Of a stretch of 20,817 nt of DNA, positions 10,876 through 18,019 are shown piece by piece. A model generated the notes under the pieces. The model had not been told where the DNA came from and made no database searches. It saw only the letters and a program-made list of their open reading frames with translations. Every line of letters starts with the position of its first letter. Within the stretch, counting starts at the first letter, position 1. Origin of the DNA: Bacillota bacterium (GTDB lineage: Bacteria > Bacillota > Clostridia > DSM-8532); NCBI GenBank assembly GCA_023440865.1, contig JAEXRM010000122.1, positions 1 to 20,817 of the forward strand, in the 5' to 3' direction. Position numbers and translations under genes: made by a program.

Positions 10876-10904
10876 ATTATATGATATTTACATAGGCAGT
10901 TCAA
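10876..10904 (-). promoter_or_regulatory. Sigma-A promoter of tuf
   Basis: On the minus strand TTGAAC (10899-10904) and a perfect TATAAT (10876-10881) lie 17 bp apart, with an AT-rich spacer in otherwise GC-rich DNA. The start would be near 10869, giving a leader of about 34 nt. It lets tuf be transcribed beyond the level of fusA. Confidence 0.85.
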
Positions 10905-10941
10905 GCGCTCCGCACCCCTGTCGGAAGCCTCTTGGGCCGTT

Positions 10942-10985
10942 CGGAGGGGGATTCGCGCATAAACCCGTGAGGCTGTCCCCCTCCG
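10942..10985 (-). other. Hairpins in the fusA-tuf gap
   Basis: Arms at 10942-10951 and 10976-10985 (CGGAGGGGGA and its complement) are a perfect 10-bp inverted repeat with a 24-nt loop. A smaller CCGGAC/GTCCGG hairpin (10991-11014) lies just before it on the transcript. No U-tract follows either, so they are not standard terminators. RNA stabilisation, processing or partial attenuation are possible roles, none shown. Confidence 0.5.
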
Positions 10986-11023
10986 GCAGGCCGGACGCGG
11001 GGCGGAATGTCCGGAAACCCGGA

Positions 11024-13105
11024 TCAATCCTTGGTCTTGCGGCCTTCGGCAACCTTCTCCTGCACGTTGCGCGGCACCTCGGCGTAGTGGTCGAACTCCA
11101 TCGAGAAGACCGCGCGGCCCTGGGTGCGGGAACGGAGGTTGGTGGCATAACCGAACATTTCGGACAGAGGCACGTGCGCGGTGATGACCTGGCCGCCCGC
11201 CTGGGCTTCCATGCCGTGGATCTGGCCGCGACGCGAGTTCAGGTCGCCCATGACGTCGCCCATGTAGTCCTCGGGCGTGGTCACGACCACCTTCATGATG
11301 GGTTCGAGCAGGACCGGATCGGCCTTGCGCATGGCCTCCTTGAAAGCCATGGAGCCGGCGACCTTGAACGCCATTTCCGAGGAGTCGACTTCGTGGTAGG
11401 AGCCGTCGATGAGGCGAACCTTGAAGTCGAGCACTTCGTAACCGGCGATGATGCCGCTCTTGGAAGCTTCCTGGATGCCGGCGTCGATGGGTCCGACATA
11501 TTCCTTCGGCACCGAACCGCCAACGATCTTGTTCTCGAACTCGTAACCCTTGCCGGGCTCGTTCGGCTCCATCTCGATGACGCAGTGGCCATACTGGCCG
11601 CGGCCGCCGGACTGGCGCACGAACTTGCCTTCGGCCTTGACGGCCTTGCGGATGGACTCGCGGTAGGAAACCTGGGGTGCGCCCACGTTCGCCTCCACCT
11701 TGAATTCACGCAGCATGCGGTCGACGATGATTTCGAGGTGCAGCTCGCCCATGCCGCGGATGATGGTCTGGCCGGTCTCCACATCGGTGTTGACACGGAA
11801 CGTCGGATCCTCTTCCGCGAGCTTCTGGAGCGCGATGCCCATCTTTTCCTGGCCGGCCTTCGTCTTGGGTTCGATGGCGACGGAGATGACGGGTTCCGGG
11901 AACACCATGGACTCGAGGATGATGGGATGTGCCTCGTCGCACAGGGTGTCGCCGGTGGTGGTGTTCTTCAGGCCGACCGCGGCGGCGATGTCGCCGGAGT
12001 AGACCATCTCGATTTCCTGGCGGTTGTTGGCGTGCATCTGCAGGATGCGGCCGAGACGTTCGCGCTTGTCCTTCGTGGCGTTCTGCACGTAGGAGCCGGC
12101 GGTGACGGTGCCGGAATACACGCGGAAGAACGACAGACGGCCCACGAACGGGTCGGTCATGATCTTGAACGCCAGGGCGGAGAACGGTGCGCTGTCATCG
12201 GCGGGCCGCTCCTCTTCCGTTTCCGTGCCGGGCACCACGCCCTTGATGGCGGGGATGTCCAGCGGGGACGGCAGATAGGCGATGACGTTGTCGAGCAGCA
12301 TCTGGACGCCCTTGTTCTTGTAGGAGGAACCGCAGGTGACGGGAATCATCTTGACGGCGATGGTCTGTTTGCGGATGGCCGCACGCAGTTCCGCCTCGGT
12401 GATCTCTCCACCCTCGAGGTACTTCTCCATGATCGCCTCGTCGGCATCGGCCGCCGCCTCGAGCAGGGGGCCGCGGTATTCCTCGGCCAGCTCCTTGAGG
12501 TCGTCGGGGATTTCGACTTCGTCGATCACCTTGCCCAGGTCGTCGCGGTAGATCTCGGCCTTCATGGTCACGAGGTCGACGATGCCCTTGAACGTGTCTT
12601 CCTTGCCGATGGGCAGCTGGATCGCCACGGCGTTGGCCAGCAGGCGGTCCTTCATCATCTGGATGCAGCGGAAGAAGTCGGCGCCCATGATGTCCATCTT
12701 GTTGACGTGGGCGATGCGCGGCACGCCGTAGCGGTCGGCCTGGCGCCACACGGTCTCGGACTGGGGCTCGACGCCGCCCTTCGCGCAGAAGAGCGTGACG
12801 GAACCGTCGAGCACGCGCAGCGAACGTTCGACTTCAACGGTGAAGTCAACGTGGCCCGGCGTGTCGATGATGTTGATGCGGTTTCCCTTCCACTGGGCCG
12901 TCGTGGCGGCGGAAGTGATGGTGATGCCTCGTTCCTGCTCCTGCTCCATCCAGTCCATGGTGGCGGCGCCTTCGTGGACTTCGCCGATCTTGTGCGTGCG
13001 TCCCGTGTAGAACAGGATGCGCTCGGTCGTCGTCGTCTTGCCGGCGTCGATATGCGCCATGATGCCGATGTTGCGCGTATTGGCGAGGCTGAATTCTCTG
13101 GGCAT
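11024..13105 (-). CDS. fusA: Elongation factor G, 693 aa
   Basis: Translocation GTPase of the ribosome. ATG at 13105 gives MPREFSLANTRNIGIMAHID and is preceded by GAGGAGGG; the 11 extra codons open upstream are not needed. Motifs are G1 AHIDAGKT (17-24), EQERGITIT (switch I), DTPGHVDF (G3) and NKMD (G4), with domains II-V in order and the conserved GRGQYGH, PKEYVGP and GDVMGDLNSRRG in domains IV and V. Length is standard. It sits between rpsG and tuf as in the canonical str operon. The gap to rpsG is about 274 nt and contains hairpins. Confidence 0.99.
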   Translation of the reverse strand: MPREFSLANTRNIGIMAHIDAGKTTTTERILFYTGRTHKIGEVHEGAATMDWMEQEQERGITITSAATTAQWKGNRINIIDTPGHVDFTVEVERSLRVLDGSVTLFCAKGGVEPQSETVWRQADRYGVPRIAHVNKMDIMGADFFRCIQMMKDRLLANAVAIQLPIGKEDTFKGIVDLVTMKAEIYRDDLGKVIDEVEIPDDLKELAEEYRGPLLEAAADADEAIMEKYLEGGEITEAELRAAIRKQTIAVKMIPVTCGSSYKNKGVQMLLDNVIAYLPSPLDIPAIKGVVPGTETEEERPADDSAPFSALAFKIMTDPFVGRLSFFRVYSGTVTAGSYVQNATKDKRERLGRILQMHANNRQEIEMVYSGDIAAAVGLKNTTTGDTLCDEAHPIILESMVFPEPVISVAIEPKTKAGQEKMGIALQKLAEEDPTFRVNTDVETGQTIIRGMGELHLEIIVDRMLREFKVEANVGAPQVSYRESIRKAVKAEGKFVRQSGGRGQYGHCVIEMEPNEPGKGYEFENKIVGGSVPKEYVGPIDAGIQEASKSGIIAGYEVLDFKVRLIDGSYHEVDSSEMAFKVAGSMAFKEAMRKADPVLLEPIMKVVVTTPEDYMGDVMGDLNSRRGQIHGMEAQAGGQVITAHVPLSEMFGYATNLRSRTQGRAVFSMEFDHYAEVPRNVQEKVAEGRKTKD

Positions 13106-13148
13106 CGATACCCTCCTCTCGTTCCGTGGACCGGGCACGGGGCCCGAA

Positions 13149-13167
13149 CCCGGGAATGGTTCCCGGG
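13149..13167 (-). other. Hairpin before fusA
   Basis: A perfect 8-bp stem, CCCGGGAA/TTCCCGGG, with a 3-nt loop lies about 45 nt before the fusA ATG on the transcript and has no U-tract behind it. It shares the GGGAACCA sequence of its 5' arm and loop with the hairpin at 13285-13303. Confidence 0.45.
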
Positions 13168-13284
13168 CCGCGCCCCCTGTCCTGCCCTTTGATGCGGTTC
13201 ATGCTGCTGTGAGGCGAGGAGCGCTTGCACGTCCGTCCCCGATCCGCACCGGCGCGATGGGCGCCGGCTTGTCCGGAATCCGCA

Positions 13285-13303
13285 CGGGAACGGGTGGTTC
13301 CCG
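13285..13303 (-). other. Hairpin after rpsG
   Basis: A perfect 7-bp stem, CGGGAAC/GTTCCCG, with a 5-nt loop lies about 75 nt after the rpsG stop. No U-tract follows, so read-through into fusA is expected. The gap of about 274 nt between rpsG and fusA holds nothing else I can support; it has no ORF with an SD and no clear promoter. Confidence 0.45.
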
Positions 13304-13379
13304 ATGCCTGCGGCCGCCGGGAAGGGCGGGCCGGGCATCCGCTGCTGTGCGGCGCGGCTCCGTGCGGTGCTGGGCAGAC

Positions 13380-13850
13380 TTACCAGCGGTAGTGGGCGAA
13401 TGCCTTGTTGGCTTCCGCCATCTTGTGGACGTCTTCCTTGCGCTTGAAGGCGCCGCCCATGTTGTTGGTGGCGTCCATCAGCTCGTTGGCGAGGCGTTCC
13501 TTCATGGTGCGCTCGCTGCGCTTGCGCGCGAAGCTGACGATCCAGCGCAGGCCCAGGGCCTGACGGCGCTCCGGACGGACCTCCATCGGTACCTGGTATG
13601 TGGCGCCGCCGACACGGCGGGCCTTGACCTCGAGAACCGGCATGACATTCGCCATGGCGGCCTGGAACACCTCGAGGGCGTTCTTTCCGGTCTTCGCCGC
13701 GATGATCTCGAACGCGTCGTAGCAGATCTGCTGCGCCACGCCGCGCTTGCCATCGAGCATGATGTTGTTGATGAGCTTGGTCACGACCTTGTCGTTGTAG
13801 ATCGGATCAGCCAGTACGTCCCGTTTCGGGACATGTCCTCTTCTCGGCAC
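13380..13850 (-). CDS. rpsG: 30S ribosomal protein S7, 156 aa
   Basis: S7 nucleates assembly of the 30S head on 16S rRNA and in E. coli represses its own operon. The start is GTG at 13850, giving (M)PRRGHVPKRDVLADPIYNDKV, chosen because AAGGAGGG (13858-13865) sits 7 nt upstream and the length becomes the normal 156 aa. Conserved segments include LINNIMLDGKRGVAQ, RVGGATYQVP, LANELMDA and the C-terminal HKMAEANKAFAHYRW. It is 220 nt after rpsL and shares its operon. Confidence 0.98.
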   Translation of the reverse strand: MPRRGHVPKRDVLADPIYNDKVVTKLINNIMLDGKRGVAQQICYDAFEIIAAKTGKNALEVFQAAMANVMPVLEVKARRVGGATYQVPMEVRPERRQALGLRWIVSFARKRSERTMKERLANELMDATNNMGGAFKRKEDVHKMAEANKAFAHYRW

Positions 13851-13915
13851 TTTTCTTCCCTCCTTTGCGTGACCGCACGGCACCGCGGATGCGGCGGCGG
13901 CGTCACGGGTACTCG

Positions 13916-13933
13916 TTCCGCCTTTCGGCGGAA
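13916..13933 (-). other. GAAA-capped hairpin in the rpsL-rpsG gap
   Basis: On the transcript TTCCGCC pairs with GGCGGAA around a GAAA (GNRA) tetraloop, about 65 nt before the rpsG start. In E. coli S7 binds the rpsL-rpsG intercistronic region. A similar role for this element is only suggested by its position. Confidence 0.5.
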
Positions 13934-14070
13934 TCGAACATGCCTTCGGTTTCCCCCGGGATGAACCCTGGACTGTCCGATCCGCTCCGATGGCCGTCAG
14001 GCCGTCTGTGCGGGCTCGAACCCGTCATATGGAAACGACGAAATTGCACGTCGATCGATTCGTTCGGAAA

Positions 14071-14514
14071 TTACTTCTTCTTGGCGGGCGCTGCGGCAGC
14101 ACCGGGCTTCGGGCGCTTCGCGCCGTACTTGGAGCGGCTCTGCATGCGCTTGGCCACGCCTGTGGTGTCAAGTGTTCCGCGAACGATGTGGTAACGGACA
14201 CCCGGAAGATCCTTGACACGGCCGCCACGGATGAGGACCACGGAGTGCTCCTGCAGGTTGTGGCCGATGCCGGGGATGTAGGCCGTGACTTCGATCTGGT
14301 TCGTGAGGCGCACACGGGCGACCTTGCGCAGAGCGGAGTTCGGCTTCTTCGGGGTGACGGTCTTCACAACGGTGCAGACGCCACGCTTCTGGGGGCAGCT
14401 CAGGTCGATGGCTTCCTTCTTGTGGGAATTGTAGCCGGACTGGAGCGCCGGAGCGGTGGACTTGTACTTCACCTGGTCGCGACCCTTCTTGACCAATTGG
14501 TTGAATGTCGGCAT
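14071..14514 (-). CDS. rpsL: 30S ribosomal protein S12, 147 aa
   Basis: S12 lies at the decoding centre and controls accuracy. ATG at 14514 (MPTFNQLVKKGR) follows AAGGAGGT. It has the Gram-positive insert STAPALQSGYNS, then PQKRGVCT, TPKKPNSALRK and GGRVKDLPGVRY. Lys56 and Lys101 correspond to E. coli Lys43 and Lys88, where streptomycin-resistance changes occur; both are lysine here, so no such resistance is encoded at these sites. The C-terminus is slightly extended by a PGAAAAPAKKK tail. The gene lies about 87 nt after the ybxF-like gene, in the usual clostridial order. Confidence 0.98.
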   Translation of the reverse strand: MPTFNQLVKKGRDQVKYKSTAPALQSGYNSHKKEAIDLSCPQKRGVCTVVKTVTPKKPNSALRKVARVRLTNQIEVTAYIPGIGHNLQEHSVVLIRGGRVKDLPGVRYHIVRGTLDTTGVAKRMQSRSKYGAKRPKPGAAAAPAKKK

Positions 14515-14601
14515 TTCTGGTTTCACCTCCTTGTTGGTGGTTCTATCACAAGCGGTTATCCGCATGTGTACGGAATGGGCGGGCATGTCGCGCGGCGACG
14601 G

Positions 14602-14847
14602 TCATCCCTTGCGGATGGCGACCACCGCGGCGCCCACATCGATGCCGCAGGCCTTGCCCAGCGCCTTCATGCTCTCGGCCTCGAGGAGCTCCACCCCCCG
14701 CGCCGCGCACAGGGCACGCAGATGGCCCACCACGCGTTCGTCCGCATCGCGCGCGATGATGACGCTGGCGGCCTCGCCGGCCTCGACGAGACGGGCGGAC
14801 TGCTTGATGCCGATGGTCTTGGTCTTGTGCCTGAGCTGTTCCAGCAA
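14602..14847 (-). CDS. rplGB: L7Ae/L30e/S12e-family RNA-binding protein (YbxF-like), 81 aa
   Basis: The body matches the bacterial L7Ae-like protein encoded next to rpsL in Firmicutes: KTKTIGIKQSARLVEAGEAASVIIARDAD, then ESMKALGKACGIDVGAAVVAI. Members bind kink-turn RNA, although the cellular role of the bacterial protein is unsettled. The probable start is TTG at 14847, with AAGGAG at 14859-14864 (spacer of 11, slightly long), giving 81 aa like Bacillus YbxF. A further TTG at 14913 would add 22 residues but has no SD and lies inside a leader hairpin. It is the first gene of the str operon here. An rpoC gene, often upstream of it, is absent from this position. Confidence 0.88.
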   Translation of the reverse strand: MLEQLRHKTKTIGIKQSARLVEAGEAASVIIARDADERVVGHLRALCAARGVELLEAESMKALGKACGIDVGAAVVAIRKG

Positions 14848-14866
14848 AACGACAGGTTCTCCTTCC

Positions 14867-14927
14867 GGTCTCGCACGTCTGCCGCAAGCCTCGTGTGAAA
14901 GGCACGCAGACAAAAACGGTGCGGACC
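14867..14927 (-). promoter_or_regulatory. Long leader hairpin of the ybxF-str operon mRNA
   Basis: On the transcript GGTCCGCAC (14927-14919) pairs with GTGCG-A-GACC (14876-14867) with one bulged A. Inside it GTCTGC pairs with GCAGAC (14911-14906 with 14882-14877), and GCCT pairs with AGGC further in. The structure ends 2 nt before the SD of the first gene and fills most of the ~93-nt leader. No tandem G-A kink-turn motif is visible in the internal loops. Confidence 0.65.
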
Positions 14928-14946
14928 CACGTTCGCACGCTTAGAT

Positions 14947-14975
14947 ATTTTACAACGGGCACCCAATCGTGTCAA
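14947..14975 (-). promoter_or_regulatory. Sigma-A promoter of the str operon
   Basis: On the minus strand a perfect TTGACA (14970-14975) and TAAAAT (14947-14952) are spaced by 17 bp. The start is expected near 14940. It is the strongest -35 in the window and shows that the str operon starts at ybxF here. No comparable promoter for the divergent isomerase gene was found in 14976-15123. Confidence 0.85.
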
Positions 14976-15123
14976 GGATTCCGTTCCCCCGCCCATTGGC
15001 CAAAATAATCGGGATTCGCGCCAAGAAAAACCATCGGGCGCGACACCGCCGCGTGGTACCATACCTATCGAAGGACGCGGGCAGACCGGGCGAAGGCCGG
15101 CCGACGCGCAAGGAGGAACCGCC

Positions 15124-15888
15124 ATGGACCGCACGCACATCGCCGCCCAGCTCTATACCCTGCGTGAATACCTGAAGACGCCCGATGAGATCCGCGAGAC
15201 GCTCCGCCGCGTCCGGAGCATCGGCTACGAGGCCGTCCAGGTCTCCGGCATGGGGCCCATCGACCCCGCCGAACTGCGCGGCATCTGTGACAGTCTCGGG
15301 CTCACCATCTGCGCCACCCACATCAGCAACGACCTGCTGCACCACAACCTCGCGCAGGTCATCGCCAGCCACAGGATCATGGGATGCCGGTATGTGGGCA
15401 TCGGCTCCATCTCGCCCGACTATCCCAAGACGATCGAGGGATACACCCAGTATGCGCGCGACATCTCGCAGATCGGCCGCGAACTGCGCCGCGAGGATCT
15501 CGTGCTGATCTACCACAACCACAACTTCGAGTTCGAGAGGTACGAGGGCCGCACGGCACTCGAGATCCTCCTTGCCGAGACCGATCCCGCCGCCGTCGAT
15601 TTCGAGATCGACACCTACTGGGTCCAGTCCGGCGGGGCGAATCCCGTGCAGTGGATCAACAAGGTCGCGGGCCGCATGGATGTGGTGCATTTCAAGGACA
15701 TGGCCATCTACGACCGCCAGCAGACCATCTGCGAGGTCGGCGCGGGCAACCTCGACTGGCCCTCGATCATCGAGGCCTGTCGCCGCAACGGCGTGAAGTG
15801 GTACTGTGTGGAGCAGGACACCTGTCGCGGCGGCGATCCGTTCGCCTCGCTGGCCGTCAGCTGGCAGTACCTGCAGCGGTATGTCTGA
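15124..15888 (+). CDS. Sugar phosphate isomerase/epimerase-type TIM-barrel protein, 254 aa
   Basis: A Xyl isomerase-like TIM barrel (AP_endonuc_2 superfamily). It starts MDRTHIAAQLYTLREY behind AAGGAGG. Likely metal and catalytic residues appear in the expected order: LIYHNHNFEFE (His), VDFEIDTYW (Glu/Asp), VVHFKDM (His/Lys) and WYCVEQD (Glu). Related proteins isomerise or epimerise sugars, sugar phosphates or inosose-type polyols; the substrate cannot be assigned. It is transcribed alone, divergent from the str operon and convergent with the arabinofuranosidase block, and ends in a strong hairpin. A link to pentose or hemicellulose use is suggested by the neighbour only. Confidence 0.88.
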   Translation: MDRTHIAAQLYTLREYLKTPDEIRETLRRVRSIGYEAVQVSGMGPIDPAELRGICDSLGLTICATHISNDLLHHNLAQVIASHRIMGCRYVGIGSISPDYPKTIEGYTQYARDISQIGRELRREDLVLIYHNHNFEFERYEGRTALEILLAETDPAAVDFEIDTYWVQSGGANPVQWINKVAGRMDVVHFKDMAIYDRQQTICEVGAGNLDWPSIIEACRRNGVKWYCVEQDTCRGGDPFASLAVSWQYLQRYV

Positions 15889-15971
15889 CCGGCCGGTTCG
15901 CCCGCGAACGCGGCCGCTCGGGGATGATGTCCCAATCCGGAGCCGGACAGCCTGGTTCCTTGCTCATGATC

Positions 15972-16025
15972 AAGGAGCTGTTCCACCAACCACAAGCCGT
16001 GGCTGGCGGAACAGCTCCTTTCCGT
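15972..16025 (+). terminator. Strong hairpin between the convergent isomerase and DUF6171-like genes
   Basis: A perfect 13-bp outer stem (15972-15984 with 16008-16020) encloses an inner stem (15987-15993 with 15999-16005, one mismatch) and a 5-nt loop, followed on the plus strand by TTTCCGTT. The U-tract is modest. Because genes converge on it, it may end transcripts from both sides. Confidence 0.75.
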
Positions 16026-16088
16026 TATGCCCCTGTGCAGCCCGGTTGCCCGTATGCCCGGGGAACACGCCCGGACGGCGTTTGCGGA

Positions 16089-16364
16089 TCACACTGCGCG
16101 CCGCCAGCGGGAACCCGCCGGATGCGGGCAGCCGTCGGGCGCAAGGCGGGCACGGACCTGCATGAGGCAGCCGCAATGGCGGCAGGTTGTGCCGTACTCG
16201 AAGTCCGCGCAGGCAATGCACAGCGCCATGCGGCGCCCGTACTCCGCCTCGTCGGCGATGCGGTTCCTGGGCAGGTTCAGCCGGGTGAAGGCGGCTTCCG
16301 CTTCGGCGGGGGTGAGCCGCACCGTGGCAGAACAGCCCTTGCAGTCGGGTCTTTGCGTATCCAT
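16089..16364 (-). CDS. Small cysteine-rich protein, DUF6171-like, 91 aa
   Basis: ATG at 16364 follows AAGGAG. The protein carries CKGC near residue 8, then CIAC and a CRHCGC motif with a later Cys, an arrangement typical of one or two structural zinc sites. The middle part (RLTPAEAEAAFTRL) is helical and charged. The pattern CxxC...CxxC...TTCRHCGCLMQVRARL recalls the uncharacterised Firmicutes family DUF6171; I place it there from memory, not from a search. No signal peptide or membrane segment is seen. It lies about 125 nt after the arabinofuranosidase and may be cotranscribed, but a functional link is not evident. Confidence 0.75.
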   Translation of the reverse strand: MDTQRPDCKGCSATVRLTPAEAEAAFTRLNLPRNRIADEAEYGRRMALCIACADFEYGTTCRHCGCLMQVRARLAPDGCPHPAGSRWRRAV

Positions 16365-16489
16365 GCCTGTCTCCTTGCGTTCCCGGGGCCATGTCTTCCG
16401 GCGGGACGCGTGGCGCCCGACGGTTCCGACGATCCGGACGGTACCACAGGGCCTGCCGGTCACTTCGCTTCCGCGCGACCAGCTGCGGT

Positions 16490-17968
16490 TCAGCGGATGG
16501 CCAGCGTCACCACGGACATGGGCGGCAGCTTCGCGGTCAGGCGGCCGTTGGCGACCGTCGCGTCCGTGAAGGCTTTCGGCGCCACCGCGTCCGGGGTGTC
16601 GAAGGTGTTGTGCGCCTGCATCGAGTCCGCGGCCAGCACGGTTCCCGTGACGGACGCGGCGGTCAGGCCGCGCAGGTCGGCCGTGACATCGGCCTCGCCG
16701 GCGGGATCGAGGTTGCACAGCGACACGTGCACGACGCCTTCGGCATTGATGGATGCGGAGGCATGCACCTTCGGCAGGGTGATGGCACCATGCGTGCAGG
16801 TGCCCGCGTCGATCGAAAGCGGCAGGCTGGTCGCGTCCATGTGCACCTTGTACATGTCGAACACATGGTAGGTGGGCGTCTTGACCATCTTCGCGCCCTC
16901 GGTGAGAATGATGGCCTGCAGCACATTGATCACCTGCGCGATGTTGGTCATGCGCACGCGGTCGCTGTGGGCGTGGAAGATGTTGAAGTTGATGCCCGCC
17001 ACGAGCGCGTCGCGCATCGTGTTCTGCTGGAACAGGAAGCCGGGGTTGGTGCCGGGTTCGACATCGTACCAGGTGCCCCATTCGTCGACGACGAGGTCGA
17101 CGCGCTTGGCAGGATCATACCTGGTCATGATGTTGTCGTGCTTGGTGATGAGTTCTTCCATGTACAGGGTTTTCGAGAGGGTGGAGAACCACTGCGCCTC
17201 GTCGAACTCCGTCGCGGAGCCCTTGTGCTGCCAGTCGCCCGTGGGCAGGGTGTAGTAGTGCAGGCTCAGGCCGTCCATCTTGTGGGCCGCATCGCGCATG
17301 AGCACCTCGGTCCACTTGTAGTCGTCCGAGTTGGCGCCGCAGGCGATGCGGAACACCTTGTTCCCGCCGAAATTGCGCACATAGCAGTTGTAGCGCTTGT
17401 ACTGGTCCGCGTAGAACTCGGGGCGCATGTCGCCGCCGCAGCCCCAGTTTTCGTTGCCGATGCCGAAATAGGTCAGCTTCCAGGGCTTCTCGCGGCCGTT
17501 GGCGCGGCGCAGGTTCGCCATGGGGGACTCGCCGTCGAAGGTCATGTACTCGACCCACTCCTGCATCTCCTGCACGGTGCCGCTGCCGAGGTTGCCGGTG
17601 ATGTAGGGCTCGCAGCCGATGAGCTCGCACAGGCGCAGAAACTCGTGGGTGCCGAAGGAATTGTCCTCGACCACGCCGCCCCAGTGCGTGTTGATCATGC
17701 GCTTGCGGGTTTCCTGCGGGCCGATGCCGTCGCGCCAGTGGTATTCATCGGCGAAGCAGCCACCCGGCCAGCGCAGCACGGGAAGCTTCATGGCGCGCAG
17801 CGCGTCGAGCACATCGTTGCGCATGCCCTCGGTGTTCGGGATCGGCGAGTCCTTGCCGACCCAGATACCCTCGTAGATGCAGCGCCCCAGGTGCTCGGAG
17901 AAGTGGCCGTAGATGTTGCGGTTGATGACCGCGCCCTTGCGGTCGATGTCGAGGATGAGATGTGCCAT
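16490..17968 (-). CDS. abfA: Alpha-L-arabinofuranosidase, GH51 family, 492 aa
   Basis: Releases terminal arabinofuranosyl residues from arabinan or arabinoxylan fragments. It is a retaining enzyme with the acid/base in GIGNENWGCGG (Glu173) and the nucleophile in VVDEWGTWYD (Glu296). The N-terminal segment IYGHFSEHLGRCIYEG and RWPGGCFADEYHW are GH51 hallmarks, and the C-terminal ~120 residues form the usual beta domain. No signal peptide is present, so it acts in the cytoplasm on imported oligosaccharides. Length is normal. ATG at 17968 follows AAGGAGG and lies 51 nt after the regulator stop, so the two genes are probably one transcription unit. No transporter is in the window. Confidence 0.95.
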   Translation of the reverse strand: MAHLILDIDRKGAVINRNIYGHFSEHLGRCIYEGIWVGKDSPIPNTEGMRNDVLDALRAMKLPVLRWPGGCFADEYHWRDGIGPQETRKRMINTHWGGVVEDNSFGTHEFLRLCELIGCEPYITGNLGSGTVQEMQEWVEYMTFDGESPMANLRRANGREKPWKLTYFGIGNENWGCGGDMRPEFYADQYKRYNCYVRNFGGNKVFRIACGANSDDYKWTEVLMRDAAHKMDGLSLHYYTLPTGDWQHKGSATEFDEAQWFSTLSKTLYMEELITKHDNIMTRYDPAKRVDLVVDEWGTWYDVEPGTNPGFLFQQNTMRDALVAGINFNIFHAHSDRVRMTNIAQVINVLQAIILTEGAKMVKTPTYHVFDMYKVHMDATSLPLSIDAGTCTHGAITLPKVHASASINAEGVVHVSLCNLDPAGEADVTADLRGLTAASVTGTVLAADSMQAHNTFDTPDAVAPKAFTDATVANGRLTAKLPPMSVVTLAIR

Positions 17969-18019
17969 GGTCGTCTTCCTCCTTCTGGTGGTCCGGTATG
18001 CCTTCCGGCGTGTGTCAGG

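Noticed and set aside
10967..13192. Long plus-strand open frame (741 codons) opposite fusA.
   Set aside because: fusA is unmistakable on the other strand; the antisense frame is a codon-bias artefact.
14011..14024. CGGGTTCGAGCCCG on the minus strand looks like a tRNA T-arm.
   Set aside because: No acceptor, D-arm or anticodon arm of a tRNA can be built around it; it is an isolated short hairpin in the rpsL-rpsG gap.
14867..14927. Possible kink-turn in the ybxF leader, as a binding site for its own product.
   Set aside because: None of the internal loops has G-A pairs on both strands next to a three-nucleotide bulge; only the hairpin itself is reported.
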